Source: Paenibacillus stellifer (GTDB lineage: Bacteria; Bacillota; Bacilli; Paenibacillales; Paenibacillaceae). From it: a stretch of 64,000 nucleotides of DNA. Location: contig NZ_CP009286.1 in the NCBI RefSeq assembly GCF_000758685.1, positions 2,262,501-2,326,500 of the forward strand, read 5' to 3'. The notes below the pieces were generated by a model. The model was not told the origin of the DNA, made no database searches, and saw nothing but the letters and a program-made list of their open reading frames with translations. The translations under genes were made by a program, and so were the position numbers. Of the stretch, positions 25,816 to 35,988 are shown piece after piece (the stretch's first letter is position 1; every line of letters starts with the position of its first letter).

Positions 25816-28800
25816 ATGTCCAAAGATTTATTTGAACAGATCTACTCCCGTTCCTCCAGCGGAATCGCCATGGTTTCCTTGAAGGAAGGACAGATGATAC
25901 GCTGCAATCCGGCTTTGTGCCGAATGTTCGGTTATACCGAGGAAGAGTTGAAGAAGCTCGGCTACGCCGATCATATTCTTCCCGGCGAGGGCTTTCTTTC
26001 GGATCCGGCTGCCATTCTAGGCATACTGCTGAAGCAGCCCGGGGAAGAGATATATAAAGAGAAAAAATTTCTCCGCAAGGACGGCAGCCTGCTGTGGGTG
26101 GAGCTTCACCTGTTTGTCTTAAGGACGGACGAGGTTGAGGGGCCGGAATATATGATTGTGGAAATGACGGATGTTACCGACCGGAAGATCGCCGAGCAGA
26201 AGCTTCATGAGAACGAACAGTTCAACAGCCTGATCAGCCAGAACAGTCCGGATCTGATCTCCATCAGCGCGCTGGATGGGAAGCTGCTGTATGTGTCGCC
26301 TTCCATTCATCAGCTAATGGGCTTTACGGCGGAGGAGCTTATCGGCAAGAACCGCATCCAATTTTATCATCCTGACGACGTTGGCGTATTGAAAGGATTG
26401 TACGACAGCACACATCCTACCGATGTGTTCACCGGAAGAATCCGGCACAAGGATGGCTGTTATGTCTGGATCGAGAGCAGCATCAAGGTGATTACGAACG
26501 AAGCGGGCGAGCCGATGCAATATATGACCATCGCCCGGGATATATCGGAGCGCAAGAAATATGAGGACATGCTGGCAAAAGCGCAGCGCATGGCTCGCAT
26601 GGGCTCCTGGGATTGGGACGCGGCGACCGGGAAGCTGACGGTGTCGGAGGAGCTTCGGCGCATCTTCTTCCCCGCGCAGGCAGGAACATCTCCTTCAACC
26701 CGGCAGGATATCGAATTGGAAGCCTTCCTGCCCGTCGTTGTGCCTGCCGACAGGGAGAGCTTCAGGAAGGCCATGTGTGACGCGACGGAGCGGGGCACTT
26801 CCGGCAATGTGCTGATCTGCATCGCGACGGAAGGCCAGCTTACGAATATCGACTGTCATTGGGAAGGGATAACTGACTCGGAGGGCAAGGTGCTGTCGGT
26901 CAGTGGAACGATGCAGGACGTGACGGAGAAATACCGGATGGAGGAGAAGCTGCGGATCAGCGAGCGGAATTATCGGCTGATCTCCGAGAATTCGCTGGAC
27001 TTCATCGCCCGCAATGCGTTCGACGAGAAGGCGACCTATTTGTACGCTTCCTCGATCTGTCATACCATGTTTGGCTACTCGCCCGATGAAATGATTGGGA
27101 CAGGGGGGCTGGACTATGTTCATCCCGACGACATCGACTATATCCGGGCTGTACTCGAAGACAGCAGAGATGGAAAAGGAGTTACAGCTGCACAGTGCCG
27201 TTTCCGGCGTAAAGACGGCACCTATATGTGGATCGAAACGACGGTTCGCAGCGTATACTCCGAGGACAGCGGAGAATGGGAGACCGTCGCCGTCTCCCGG
27301 GATGCCAGTGAGCGCAAGCAGTATGAAATGAAGCTGGAGGAGAGCCAGAACCGGTATAAATCTCTCTTCGAATTCAATCCGTCCGCCATCAGCGCGATGG
27401 ATCTTCAGGGAAGAACGCTGTCCGTCAACGCCAGCCTTGAATATTTGACCGGCTACACCAGTTCCGAGCTGCTGATGACCCATTTCGCCGAAGTGATGGA
27501 CCCGGAGGAGCTGGATCATGTGAACGAGCGGTTCCGCCGTGCAGTTGGAGGGATTGCCCAAACCTTTGAAAGCCGGATGGTCCATCGGGACGGGCAGAGG
27601 GTGGAGGTCAGCGTCATGTTCGTCCCGATTCTCGTTCATGGCGATGTGGCCGGGGTATTCGGTATAACTAGCGATATTACGGAGCATAAGAGCCACTTGC
27701 GGCAGATTGAGAAGCTCAGCTATGAACATGCGCTTATTCTCAACTCGGTGTCCGAAGGTATCTTCGGCATCGATCTGGAAGGGAACACCATATTCATCAA
27801 TCCGTCTGCCTCCAGGATGCTGGGTTATGACGAAGGGGAATGGTCAGGGGATCGCCTGGAGGATTCCATCCAGCTGACGAGACTGATCGGTGACACATAT
27901 GAAGGAGGCCAGCGATCTCTGGTCGCCGAGCTGTCGCAGAACGAGATGTACGAAGAACACGAAGGCATTCTTTGGAAGAGGGACGGCTCCAGCATTCTGG
28001 TCAAGTACCATATGACGCCTTTGTATGATGACGGGGTTAAGAAAGGCGCGGTCGTCGTCTTTAAGGATATTACGGAGGAGAAGGAAATCCGCCGTGCCAA
28101 GGAGTCGGCGGAGCGAGCCGACCGGGCCAAGTCTGAATTCCTGGCCATGGTAAGCCACGAGCTGCGGACGCCGATGAACGGGATTATCGGCATGTCGGAT
28201 CTGCTAAAGGATACGAAACTTGACGATGAACAGCGCAGCTATGCCGATATCATCAGCCAGAGCGGTGAGGCGCTGCTGCATCTGCTGAACGAGGTGCTCG
28301 ATTTCAGCAAGATCGAAGCGGGCAAGATGACGCTGGAACTGGGGGAAGTGAACCTGCGGACCCTTATGCAGAGCGTCAAGGATTTATTCTATCCGAAGGT
28401 GCTGGACAAGTCTCTTCAGCTTGAATTTGACATCGATCCCTTCCTTCCGGAGAAGCTGGTTACGGACGGGGCAAGACTTCGCCAGATTCTGGTCAATCTC
28501 GTGGGCAATGCGGTCAAATTCACGGATTCAGGCCGGATCGAGTTCCGGGTGAGACTGGGCTCTGTCCGCAGCACCAACCAGATGATCCTCCATTTCTCGG
28601 TTCAGGACACGGGAATCGGAATCCCGGTGAATAAGCAGGGGCTGTTGTTCCAGTCCTTCACCCAGCTGCATCCCTCCATTAACCGCAAGTACGGGGGTAC
28701 GGGGCTAGGACTTGCCATCAGCAAGAAGCTTGCCGAGCTGCTGGGAGGCTCGATCGGCGTGGACAGTGTCGAAGGGCAAGGATCGACCTTCTGCTTCACA

Positions 28801-29283
28801 ATTGAAGCCGCTCTCTCTGACGATTTGGCGGGGAATGATGAGAGTACCGTTCCTGATCCTATGGATGTCGGTACGGATGAACGGCTGTCTTCCGCCGCGA
28901 GCCCCGGCGCCATATCGATCCTGGTCGCGGAGGACCAGCCGGTCAACCGCCACCTGCTCGGAACATACCTAAGGAAGCGGGGGTACGAGGCGGATTTCGC
29001 CGAGAACGGCCTTCAGGCTGTAGAAGCGGCCGAGACGAAGGAATATGATTTGATCTTCATGGACATCCAAATGCCTGTTATGGACGGGCTGGAAGCAACG
29101 GCCCGCATCCGCCAGATACGGAACCGCCATCCGGCGATTATTGCCGTTACGGCGTTTGCGCGAAAGGATGACCGTGAGATGTGTCTGAATGCCGGCATGC
29201 AGGACTTCATCTCCAAGCCGATACATGGCGAGGAACTGGACCGGGTGCTGAGGCAGTGGGGTGCCGTTACCGGCAAATACTAG
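25816..29283 (+). CDS. Soluble hybrid histidine kinase with six PAS domains
   Basis: A 1155-residue sensor with no transmembrane segment. Six PAS domains follow one another (about 1-120, 130-250, 255-380, 390-505, 510-630, 635-755), each starting with an F/L-x-x-x-P/S-G/D-I-type segment and most closing with a D-I/V-T/S-E-R-K linker. HisKA has [10 protein letters not shown] near 785-795, the ATPase has [15 protein letters not shown] and [10 protein letters not shown] (~890-1000), and a receiver ends the protein (DxxxP type, [11 protein letters not shown], with Lys in FISKP). ATG at 25816 follows AGAGGGGGG. No output partner is adjacent, so it probably feeds a phosphorelay elsewhere. Confidence 0.93.
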   Translation: MSKDLFEQIYSRSSSGIAMVSLKEGQMIRCNPALCRMFGYTEEELKKLGYADHILPGEGFLSDPAAILGILLKQPGEEIYKEKKFLRKDGSLLWVELHLFVLRTDEVEGPEYMIVEMTDVTDRKIAEQKLHENEQFNSLISQNSPDLISISALDGKLLYVSPSIHQLMGFTAEELIGKNRIQFYHPDDVGVLKGLYDSTHPTDVFTGRIRHKDGCYVWIESSIKVITNEAGEPMQYMTIARDISERKKYEDMLAKAQRMARMGSWDWDAATGKLTVSEELRRIFFPAQAGTSPSTRQDIELEAFLPVVVPADRESFRKAMCDATERGTSGNVLICIATEGQLTNIDCHWEGITDSEGKVLSVSGTMQDVTEKYRMEEKLRISERNYRLISENSLDFIARNAFDEKATYLYASSICHTMFGYSPDEMIGTGGLDYVHPDDIDYIRAVLEDSRDGKGVTAAQCRFRRKDGTYMWIETTVRSVYSEDSGEWETVAVSRDASERKQYEMKLEESQNRYKSLFEFNPSAISAMDLQGRTLSVNASLEYLTGYTSSELLMTHFAEVMDPEELDHVNERFRRAVGGIAQTFESRMVHRDGQRVEVSVMFVPILVHGDVAGVFGITSDITEHKSHLRQIEKLSYEHALILNSVSEGIFGIDLEGNTIFINPSASRMLGYDEGEWSGDRLEDSIQLTRLIGDTYEGGQRSLVAELSQNEMYEEHEGILWKRDGSSILVKYHMTPLYDDGVKKGAVVVFKDITEEKEIRRAKESAERADRAKSEFLAMVSHELRTPMNGIIGMSDLLKDTKLDDEQRSYADIISQSGEALLHLLNEVLDFSKIEAGKMTLELGEVNLRTLMQSVKDLFYPKVLDKSLQLEFDIDPFLPEKLVTDGARLRQILVNLVGNAVKFTDSGRIEFRVRLGSVRSTNQMILHFSVQDTGIGIPVNKQGLLFQSFTQLHPSINRKYGGTGLGLAISKKLAELLGGSIGVDSVEGQGSTFCFTIEAALSDDLAGNDESTVPDPMDVGTDERLSSAASPGAISILVAEDQPVNRHLLGTYLRKRGYEADFAENGLQAVEAAETKEYDLIFMDIQMPVMDGLEATARIRQIRNRHPAIIAVTAFARKDDREMCLNAGMQDFISKPIHGEELDRVLRQWGAVTGKY

Positions 29284-29332
29284 GCGGGCGGCTGTTCATG
29301 TATTTCGCTTCACCGAGGCTCTGCATTTATCA

Positions 29333-29373
29333 AGCAGCCAGGGATTCCGGCATAACCGGGGTCTCTGGCTGCT
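29333..29373 (+). terminator. Hairpin after the hybrid kinase
   Basis: AGCAGCCAGGGATTCCGG pairs with CCGGGGTCTCTGGCTGCT with two mismatches. The T-run after it is weak. Confidence 0.65.
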
Positions 29374-29512
29374 GTTCGTATATCAGGCAAAGGCGGCAGG
29401 TAAACACGCCGCTTCTGGCAGAAGGAATTTCAAGGGCTTGCAGGGAAATAAAGAAAGATTGGAATCCGAGAATGGCGCTTCCGAAATTATGACATCGAAA
29501 GGAGGCTAACTG

Positions 29513-30136
29513 TTGTCTTCATATTGGAATGACCGGTTTGCGAAGGAAGGCATGATATGGGGAACGGAACCGAGTCCGACGGCGAATATCGCCCGCGAGA
29601 GGTTCCATGAGCACGGCGTCAGACGGATATGGGTACCCGGAGCCGGTTACGGGCGCAATACAAGGGCTTTCTCCCGTGAATTCGAGGTCGAGGGTATGGA
29701 GCTTAGCGAAGCAGCCGTGGATATGGCGAAGCTGTGGGACCCTGGCAGCAGGATCAAGCTTGGATCGGTGCTGGACAGTCGTCCGGGCCGGTTATATGAT
29801 GCGGTATTCTGCTATGATGTCCTGCATCTGTTCCTTGAACGCGATCGGCGGATTCTGATCTCGTCTGCGCTGGAGCAGCTCCGTCCCGGTGGACTCCTGT
29901 TCTTCACCTGCTTCTCGGACAACGACGTTCAGAACGGCCAGGGAATGGAGATGGAACCCGGAACCTTTGAGTATAAACAAGGCAAATATGCCCACTTCTT
30001 TTCCGAGAGCGATCTTCGGGACCATTTCCATGACACGGAAGTACTTGAAACCGGGGAGCTGCGCGAAGTGCTGACAAGCGGCCCTGACGGGGTTCACGAG
30101 TACTGCCTCCGGTTTATTCTGGCGAGAAAAACATAG
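29513..30136 (+). CDS. Class I SAM-dependent methyltransferase
   Basis: A 207-residue protein with the Rossmann methyltransferase order: YWNDRFAKEGMIWGTEPSP at the front, glycine motif WVPGAGYGRNT (~42-52), acidic loop GMELSEAAVDMA, and DAVFCYDVLHLF as motif for the catalytic face, then LRPGGLLFFTCFS. The VPGAGYGRNT loop differs from the usual D-L-G-C-G and is common in TehB/thiopurine-like enzymes. The start is TTG with AAAGGAGG 8 bases before it. Target unknown; small molecules are plausible. Confidence 0.88.
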   Translation: MSSYWNDRFAKEGMIWGTEPSPTANIARERFHEHGVRRIWVPGAGYGRNTRAFSREFEVEGMELSEAAVDMAKLWDPGSRIKLGSVLDSRPGRLYDAVFCYDVLHLFLERDRRILISSALEQLRPGGLLFFTCFSDNDVQNGQGMEMEPGTFEYKQGKYAHFFSESDLRDHFHDTEVLETGELREVLTSGPDGVHEYCLRFILARKT

Positions 30137-30214
30137 CTTCACTGCTTCTATGACAGGTTCATGATTGATCCGTGGTGATGGAAGGGCAGTCTCTTCTGCC
30201 GGCATTTCCCACGC

Positions 30215-30245
30215 GAAAAAAGCTCTTCCCGTTATGAGGAAGAGC
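30215..30245 (-). terminator. Terminator of the double-HTH gene
   Basis: On the minus strand GCTCTTCC and GGAAGAGC pair over eight bases and are followed by TTTTTT. It is 15 bases past the stop. Confidence 0.82.
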
Positions 30246-30260
30246 GTAGTTTCTCGGATC

Positions 30261-30851
30261 TCATTTGATTGAACTTGAACTGCAGTCCGCGAACAGAATG
30301 CTTCGCGGAATCCGGAAGAAAATCTCCGCTTTCTCCTGAAGCGCGGGAGCCGGCAGAACGCTGTGGTGAAGCCATTTGCGGAAGGTGCCGGGATGAACGC
30401 CGATCCAGCGGCTGGCATCCGTCACGGAAATATCATGCACCATGCACAGTCCGGTCAGAATGTCGCTCCGTCTAGGCTGTACGGCGGTCCGCTTCATATA
30501 GCGGGAAGGCGCAGGCTGGCACAGGATCGGGCTCTGCCGAAGCAGGGCTTCGTTGAACAGAACATGCTGCGGGTAGCCGAGATACCGGCATACCTTCTCG
30601 ATATTGGTCTTTGAGGGAATACGGCTCTCGTATACCCAGGCGCTGACGCTCCGAGAGGAGACCGACAGTTCCTCCGCAAGCCGGGAGAGCTTGATGTCGC
30701 GGGCCATCAGGACAGCGAGAAGCACGCGGTTGCGGATTTGGCTTTTTTGGGGACGGCGAAATCTCTTGATTCGTACTCCCTTGCCGAGGTATTTCCGGTT
30801 GACAAGAGACCAGGCCTGTATCATGTAGGGCTCTGACTGATTTGTAGGCAT
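30261..30851 (-). CDS. Double helix-turn-helix protein
   Basis: A 196-residue protein with two HTH-like units. The first is about 38-88 (LSRLAEELSVSSRSVSAWVYESRIPSKTNIEKVCRYLG, XRE-like), the second about 130-180 (ISVTDASRWIGVHPGTFRKWLHH). I chose the ATG at 30851 because CGGAGGATGTT precedes it. The N-terminus is basic (GVRIKRFRRPQKSQIRNR). It stands alone on the minus strand with its own terminator. It is probably a DNA-binding regulator; the target is not evident and no named family is recognised with certainty. Confidence 0.75.
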   Translation of the reverse strand: MPTNQSEPYMIQAWSLVNRKYLGKGVRIKRFRRPQKSQIRNRVLLAVLMARDIKLSRLAEELSVSSRSVSAWVYESRIPSKTNIEKVCRYLGYPQHVLFNEALLRQSPILCQPAPSRYMKRTAVQPRRSDILTGLCMVHDISVTDASRWIGVHPGTFRKWLHHSVLPAPALQEKAEIFFRIPRSILFADCSSSSIK

Positions 30852-31056
30852 AACATCCTCCGATTTCTGAGAGCAACGGGTGCCCCCGTTACAGGAGGCG
30901 CAAGCCGTTTCTTCTGATATTACAATATTTGTCCTTTTCAAGGCAATGGGTAACCCTATAGCGGCCTGCACATTCCTTTCAGAAAATGGAGGGTTATGAT
31001 ATATTTTTTATATAAATGTTCGTACCCATTATTGAAATAGGAAGGATTATGCCAAA

Positions 31057-31344
31057 ATGATTAAACATATCGTGTTTTTCAAGCTGAAGGACGGTTCGGA
31101 GTCAAGTGTAGAGAAGACTGTGGCTGTGCTGCGCAATATGGATGGCAAAATCCCGCAGTTGATTTCGCTGGAAATCGGCGCCGATATTTTGCGAAGCGAG
31201 CGGTCCTTCGATATCGCCCTTACCGCGACGGTGGCCAATCTTGACGATCTGAACGCCTATCAGGTGCATCCGGCACATAAGGAAGTTATCGCTCACATTA
31301 ATGAAGTCAAGGAAGTCTCGTATGCGGTCGATTACGAGCTCTAG
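31057..31344 (+). CDS. Dabb family (stress-responsive A/B barrel) protein
   Basis: A 95-residue single-domain protein. IKHIVFFKLKDG at the front and DLNAYQVHPAHKEVIAHINEV near the end are the Dabb signature, the second holding the conserved His pair. Such proteins form small dimeric barrels; roles vary from stress response to small-molecule chemistry. The ATG has GGAAGGAT before it. Monocistronic as far as can be seen. Confidence 0.9.
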   Translation: MIKHIVFFKLKDGSESSVEKTVAVLRNMDGKIPQLISLEIGADILRSERSFDIALTATVANLDDLNAYQVHPAHKEVIAHINEVKEVSYAVDYEL

Positions 31345-31482
31345 TACGCGTTAACATTTTCCAAATCTCCATTTTAAAAAGACACCCGCCTATTCCCGGT
31401 ATTTGCCAATGCTGGCATTGCGGTTGACACTATGGCCGAATCCCGGGGGTGTGGGCGCCGATATGAAAGGAGAACTCTTGGC

Positions 31483-31926
31483 ATGTACTATGTCAATCGT
31501 GATCAAATCGAACGCATTCTTCAGGTGATTCCCGATATCACGGAGGGGCTGCGGCAGGCAGCTGCTTCCTGGGACGGCGGCATCATCTGGGGTCTCGTAC
31601 AGGAGCGCTGTCTGCATCTTGCTATTGAAGTTGTAACCGACACCGGAAGCTGTCTGATCGACGGATTCATTATGCGCGACGCCGGCAGTTATGAAGATAT
31701 CGTTACGATTATCCACGAAGAGTCGGTCTTTACGGACAAGGAGCTGTACGGACGTCTGCTCGAGCTTGTATCGTTAAGAAGACCGCTGGTACAGGACTAT
31801 AGCAATTGGAACCGGGAAGCACTGCATCCCTTGACACCGCTGCTTCCGGAGCTGCTGACCGCTTTTGCCGAGGAGACGCGGGCTTATCTGAACCGGGAAC
31901 TGGGAGCTGTACAACCGGTGCGATAG
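31483..31926 (+). CDS. YutE-like DUF86/HepT-type HEPN protein
   Basis: A 147-residue helical protein. LHLAIEVVTDTGSCLIDGFIMRDAGSYEDI matches the HEPN/DUF86 core of YutE. The toxin-type R-x4-6-H motif is only partly evident: LVSLRRPLVQDY sits where R-N-x-x-V-H-x-Y would be, without the His. HepT toxins normally pair with a MNT antitoxin, and none is adjacent, so a toxin role is doubtful. The ATG at 31483 follows AAAGGAGAA. Confidence 0.82.
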   Translation: MYYVNRDQIERILQVIPDITEGLRQAAASWDGGIIWGLVQERCLHLAIEVVTDTGSCLIDGFIMRDAGSYEDIVTIIHEESVFTDKELYGRLLELVSLRRPLVQDYSNWNREALHPLTPLLPELLTAFAEETRAYLNRELGAVQPVR

Positions 31927-31983
31927 AAGAATCCGATTGTGGATCAAGACAGAGCATGCAATCACAGGGAGAGGAGGGAGCCC

Positions 31984-32631
31984 ATGAAGAGGGGGCAGGA
32001 GAGCGGCACAACAAGGCGTACGATTATGACGCTTCTGAAGATGAAGGGGCCGCTGACCATTGGCGCGCTGGCCGAAGAGCTTGGCATTACCGAGATGGGC
32101 GTCAGACGTCATGTCCTGCAGCTGGAAAGTGAAGGACTTGCGCGCAACAAAGTCGTCCGTCAGCCGATGGGCCGCCCGATGCATATGTATTCGCTGACGG
32201 AGAGAGCGGACGATCATTTTCCGAAAAATTACCATAATCTGGCACTAGAATTGCTCCGGGAATTGGATCACAGCAGCGGGACGGAGGCAGTCAATGTTCT
32301 GTTTGAAGGCCGCCGCCGACGGCTGCATGCCCAGTACAGTCCCATGATGGAGCGGCGAAACCTCGAAGAACGGGTTGCCGAGCTGACCGCGATCCAGAAT
32401 TCGGGCGGCTACATGGCCGAGTGGGAGAAATGGGAGGACGGCTCCTATTCGATGCGGGAATACAATTGTCCGATTCGCCAGGTGGCGTCCCAATACAGCA
32501 AAGCCTGCCAGTGCGAGCAGCATCTGTTCGAGGACTTGCTGGGAGCCAAAGTAACGCGAACCGAGTGCATGGCTGAAGGCAACCAATGCTGCAATTATAC
32601 GATCAAGCCTAAAAATCAATCTGCAGAATAG
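31984..32631 (+). CDS. SufR-like HTH regulator with a cysteine cluster
   Basis: A 215-residue regulator. The N-terminal winged HTH (GPLTIGALAEELGITEMGVRRHVLQLESEGL, ~residues 22-52) is DeoR/ArsR-like. The C-terminal part has a cysteine cluster, CPIRQVASQYSKACQC, then TEC and QCCNY. The first spacing, C-x12-C, is that of SufR, which binds an iron-sulfur cluster and controls cluster assembly genes. Cluster binding here is a prediction. GGAGAGGAGGG precedes the ATG. No suf genes are in the window, so its targets lie elsewhere. Confidence 0.82.
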   Translation: MKRGQESGTTRRTIMTLLKMKGPLTIGALAEELGITEMGVRRHVLQLESEGLARNKVVRQPMGRPMHMYSLTERADDHFPKNYHNLALELLRELDHSSGTEAVNVLFEGRRRRLHAQYSPMMERRNLEERVAELTAIQNSGGYMAEWEKWEDGSYSMREYNCPIRQVASQYSKACQCEQHLFEDLLGAKVTRTECMAEGNQCCNYTIKPKNQSAE

Positions 32632-32734
32632 CGGCTTCCGCGAAATATTTCTTGCCTTTACAGTCACGGGACGGACTGCCGATGCTTATGATAAATCAGG
32701 AACTAGGCATTCGCCCGCAAAGGAGAGATGAACG

Positions 32735-33121
32735 ATGAAGAAGAACACGAAAAGCCTGCTGTGGGGTATCGCTGCAGGAAGCGTAATCGGCTCGGTGACC
32801 GCACTGCTCTTCGCACCCAAATCTGGCAAAGAGCTGCGTAAGGATATTTCGGATGGCGCAGTGGAGGCAAAGGATAAAGCGCAAGAGCTGATTCAGCAGG
32901 TGACGGATAAAGGTGCGGAATGGGCGGGAATCGTCAAAGAATCCGCTCAGACGATCGTACACGAGATTTCTGACTGGGGAAAATCAGTAGAAGCCGAAGA
33001 TGAGAAAGTAACGGTCAGTTCGGCTGACGATGCTGCCAAGGAAGCGGCCGCCTCTCTGGAAATCACCGAGAACACGGCAGACACCACTTCCGTAGCCGAT
33101 GAAGTAAGCGACAAGAACTGA
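32735..33121 (+). CDS. YtxH-like membrane-anchored protein
   Basis: A 128-residue protein with the YtxH signature: a short N-terminal membrane segment (WGIAAGSVIGSVTALLFAPKSGKELR, residues ~10-35) followed by a charged, Ala/Glu/Lys-rich helix likely to form a coiled coil, and an acidic, low-complexity tail. The family is linked to general stress in Bacillales. AAAGGAGAG precedes the ATG. A strong terminator follows. Confidence 0.88.
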   Translation: MKKNTKSLLWGIAAGSVIGSVTALLFAPKSGKELRKDISDGAVEAKDKAQELIQQVTDKGAEWAGIVKESAQTIVHEISDWGKSVEAEDEKVTVSSADDAAKEAAASLEITENTADTTSVADEVSDKN

Positions 33122-33139
33122 CCGGCCGAACCGGTCTTC

Positions 33140-33200
33140 ATGCCCCAGGATAACCGGCCAGCCTGCACAGATGCCGCAGCCGGTTATCAGGGGCATTTCT
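33140..33200 (+). terminator. Long terminator after the ytxH-like gene
   Basis: ATGCCCC...GATAACCGGC pairs with GCCGGTTATC...GGGGCAT, then TTTCTGTCT. Confidence 0.8.
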
Positions 33201-33327
33201 GTCTCCTTCTGCTTCGCTCTTGAACTCCGGAAGCAAAAGGAGTATGATCTGCAATTGGGACAGGAAGCCCGGTACGCTTTGCTTCCGCCTTACATAAGCT
33301 ATTTCAAAACATGACGAAGGAAGCGGT

Positions 33328-34155
33328 GTGCCCGTGCAGCAAGCAATTGCCATACTGGATTCAGGCGTGGGGGGACTTACAGTTGTCAAGGAAGTTATGA
33401 GGCAGCTCCCCCGCGAGAAAATCATTTACTACGGAGACACCGCGCGAGCCCCGTACGGTCCCCGCTCTTCCGGGGAAGTTAAAATGTTCACGGAGCAGAT
33501 CGTTGATTATCTGCTGCAGTTCGATCCCAAAATGATTGTGATTGCCTGCAATACCGCGACAGCGGCCGCTCTTGACGATATAACCGCCAAAATGGACATT
33601 CCGGTCATCGGCGTCATTCACCCCGGCGCCCGGGCCGCGATCAGCGCAACCAAGACCGGCCGTGTCGGCGTCATCGGCACTGTCGGCACGATCAACAGCG
33701 GCGCATATACTACCGCGCTCAAGCAGCTGTCGCCATATATCGAGGTGGTCAGTCAGGCGTGTCCAGCGCTTGTCCCCCTCGTGGAGCAGGGAATGTTTCG
33801 CTCGGAGAAATGCGATCCCGCCGTTCGCGAATCGCTGAACGGCATCAAACATGAGCCTATCGATACGCTGATTCTCGGCTGCACGCATTATCCGTTTCTC
33901 GTCGAGCCGATCGGCCGGGCGATGGGAGCCGGCGTCAAGCTGATCAGCTCAGCCGATGAAACGGCCCGGGAGATCAGCACCATTCTGTATGACAAAGGGA
34001 AGCTGGCCCGTGGGGATGAGACTCCCGTGCACCAGTTCTTCTGCAGCGGCGATGCCGGCATTTTTCAAAGAATCGCGATGGACTGGCTGGGCGAGCAGAT
34101 CAGACGCACTCCGGTTGTCTGGCAAGTATCTTCACTCGAGCCGAGTGATGTGTAA
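33328..34155 (+). CDS. murI: Glutamate racemase
   Basis: A 275-residue cofactor-free racemase that makes D-glutamate for peptidoglycan. All motifs are present: ILDSGVGGLTV (first Asp), YYGDTARAPYG, the first catalytic Cys in IACNTATAA (~residue 73) and the second in LGCTHYPFL (~residue 184) with its His. It ends in an ordinary C-terminal helix. The start is GTG after GAAGGAAG. A terminator follows, so it is its own unit. It could also be named racE in Bacillus style. Confidence 0.96.
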   Translation: MPVQQAIAILDSGVGGLTVVKEVMRQLPREKIIYYGDTARAPYGPRSSGEVKMFTEQIVDYLLQFDPKMIVIACNTATAAALDDITAKMDIPVIGVIHPGARAAISATKTGRVGVIGTVGTINSGAYTTALKQLSPYIEVVSQACPALVPLVEQGMFRSEKCDPAVRESLNGIKHEPIDTLILGCTHYPFLVEPIGRAMGAGVKLISSADETAREISTILYDKGKLARGDETPVHQFFCSGDAGIFQRIAMDWLGEQIRRTPVVWQVSSLEPSDV

Positions 34156-34180
34156 CGAACTTATCCTTATATTCATTCTG

Positions 34181-34214
34181 GAACGGCCGGGCGGCGATAG
34201 CCCGGCCGTTCTTC
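34181..34214 (+). terminator. Terminator of murI
   Basis: GAACGGCCGGGC and GCCCGGCCGTTC pair perfectly over seven bases and lead into TTCT. Confidence 0.85.
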
Positions 34215-34287
34215 TGCCGTCATGGAGGACAAGAGCAATCGCATACAATAGAGGAACAACTCCTGTATAACGGAGAGGATGAGTGAA

Positions 34288-35490
34288 ATGCTTGAATATG
34301 TGGTGCGCAAGGGGGATACGGTGGCAAGGGTCGCCGCCGCTTTCGGAATAACGCCAGGTCATGTGATTCAGGGCAATCCCTGGGCGGCTGACCGGCCCTA
34401 TCTGGTGCCGGGCCAGGTGCTGTTCCTTCCTTCGGTCCAGCGGCGGCGTTATACCCCCGGAGAGGGGGTGCGGGTCCGGGAGGTGGCGGAATGGTTCGGC
34501 GTCGAGCCGGAAGCGCTGCAGGTGCTGAATTCCGGCCTCCCGGCGGACGGATTCTGTGTTCCCGGACGCATGCTGGTCATCCCGGCGAGAAGACGGCCGA
34601 GGATTGTCGAGCTTAGAGGGGAATACGGGCCGAGGGAACTTGAAGAGGACATCGACCTGCTGACGGTCAAATATCCCTTCATTCATAGAGAGACGATTGG
34701 CAGCAGCGTGCTTGGCAGACCGCTCAATGTGCTTCGTCTAGGAACCGGCTCCCGCCATCTGCATGTCAATGCGGCCCTGCATGCCAATGAATGGCTGACC
34801 TCCCCATCCCTGCTGTCCTTCCTGGAGCAGTATGCGGCGGCATATGCCGAAGGACGGAACTGGCAGGGCCATGATGTGCGGCGCTGGCATGATGAATGGA
34901 CGGTGTGGGCTGTTCCCATGGCCAATCCGGACGGGGTCGAGCTTGTTCAGGAGGGCGCTGGTCACTGGCATCCCCGCCGTCTGGAGCTGGAGGAATGGAA
35001 CGGCGGCCGCCGCAGCTTCCGCCATTGGAAGGCCAATATCCGCGGAGTCGACCTCGGCGATCAGTTCCCCGCGTACTGGGAGGAGGAGCAGGCCCGCCGG
35101 GGAAGATCGGGGCCATCTCCGAGAGACTACGGCGGGCCTGCTCCGCTAAGCGAGCCTGAAGCTGCTGCTCTGGCAGAACTATGCTTCCGCACGCCCTTTG
35201 AGGCGGCGGTGTCTCTGCACAGCCAGGGGCAGGAGATCTACTGGAATTACCGGGGATTCGAGCCGCCGGAGAGCCGCTCCATGGCGGAAGCGATGGGCGC
35301 GGCCAGCGGCTACCGTGCGGTGTTCCTCGAGGGAAGCGACGCGGGCTTCAAGGATTGGTTCATCCAGGAATTCCGTAAGCCCGGATTTACGGTGGAGCTG
35401 GGATTTGGCAGAAATCCGCTGCCTCTGGAGGAATTTGAGGATATGACAACCGAGACGGGACAAATTTTGGCTTCGCTGTTATCCGGTTGA
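34288..35490 (+). CDS. LysM-M14 zinc carboxypeptidase, probable cell-wall endopeptidase
   Basis: A 400-residue protein. Two LysM domains come first (YVVRKGDTVARVAAAFG, ~3-50, and GVRVREVAEWFGVEPEALQVLN, ~54-100), then an M14 domain. Zinc ligands are in NAALHANEW (H-x-x-E) and in SLHSQGQEIYW, and the catalytic Glu in FTVELGFG near the end. This layout is that of gamma-D-glutamyl-diamino acid endopeptidase I, which cuts muropeptides. No signal peptide is seen, so it may act in the forespore or on recycled peptides. I chose ATG at 34288, since GGAGAGG touches the ATG at 34279. Confidence 0.9.
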   Translation: MLEYVVRKGDTVARVAAAFGITPGHVIQGNPWAADRPYLVPGQVLFLPSVQRRRYTPGEGVRVREVAEWFGVEPEALQVLNSGLPADGFCVPGRMLVIPARRRPRIVELRGEYGPRELEEDIDLLTVKYPFIHRETIGSSVLGRPLNVLRLGTGSRHLHVNAALHANEWLTSPSLLSFLEQYAAAYAEGRNWQGHDVRRWHDEWTVWAVPMANPDGVELVQEGAGHWHPRRLELEEWNGGRRSFRHWKANIRGVDLGDQFPAYWEEEQARRGRSGPSPRDYGGPAPLSEPEAAALAELCFRTPFEAAVSLHSQGQEIYWNYRGFEPPESRSMAEAMGAASGYRAVFLEGSDAGFKDWFIQEFRKPGFTVELGFGRNPLPLEEFEDMTTETGQILASLLSG

Positions 35491-35654
35491 TGCAAGCCTG
35501 ATCGATGACAAGTCCGAATCAACGGAATTTGAAACATTTTGGCGTAAGACGCGTATTGTGAGAGGGGGAGCGGGAGTTCCCCTTCTTCAATAAATTACGG
35601 CTAAATCCTGTCCTGCCGGGAACCGGGAGGACAGGATGCGGAAGGAGAACCCAT

Positions 35655-35900
35655 TTGAAACTGAAGAAATTGCTGTCGCTCAAGGGCTGGTCCAATGTGC
35701 TGCGCGGCACCTGGCGTTATGTGGCGTCTCCCCGGGTGGCGCTGTTGGACAAGCTGCTGTTCACGGTCCCGGTCGCCCTGTATTGGGTGCTGCCGGATGT
35801 CATGCCCTTTATGCCGATTGACGACATCGGGGTCTCGATGCTGCTGATGGCCTGGTTCGTCTCCAGAATGGACCGCAAATATCCGTCGCTTCGAAGCTGA
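35655..35900 (+). CDS. DUF1232-like small membrane protein
   Basis: An 81-residue protein with two hydrophobic segments. LLDKLLFTVPVALYWVLPDVMPFMPIDDIGVSMLL matches the DUF1232 pattern in which a Pro-Asp pair and a later Asp-Asp flank a short membrane turn. The N-terminus is basic. The start is TTG after GGAAGGAGAA. Function unknown. Confidence 0.75.
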   Translation: MKLKKLLSLKGWSNVLRGTWRYVASPRVALLDKLLFTVPVALYWVLPDVMPFMPIDDIGVSMLLMAWFVSRMDRKYPSLRS

Positions 35901-35988
35901 TCATTTTTTGGAGTTGCATTTTCAAGTGGAGTTCCTTTAAAATAAAGTACTGAGTATTTCAATACAGTTGTCAGGAGATGGACGGATC

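Noticed and set aside
31345..31482. Long hairpin from GACACCCGC to GGGTGTGG as a riboswitch
   Set aside because: Only the outer bases pair well; no known riboswitch core is present.
31483..31926. HepT toxin of a toxin-antitoxin pair
   Set aside because: No MNT antitoxin gene adjoins it and the R-x-x-x-x-H-type active motif is incomplete; YutE-type proteins are common singletons.
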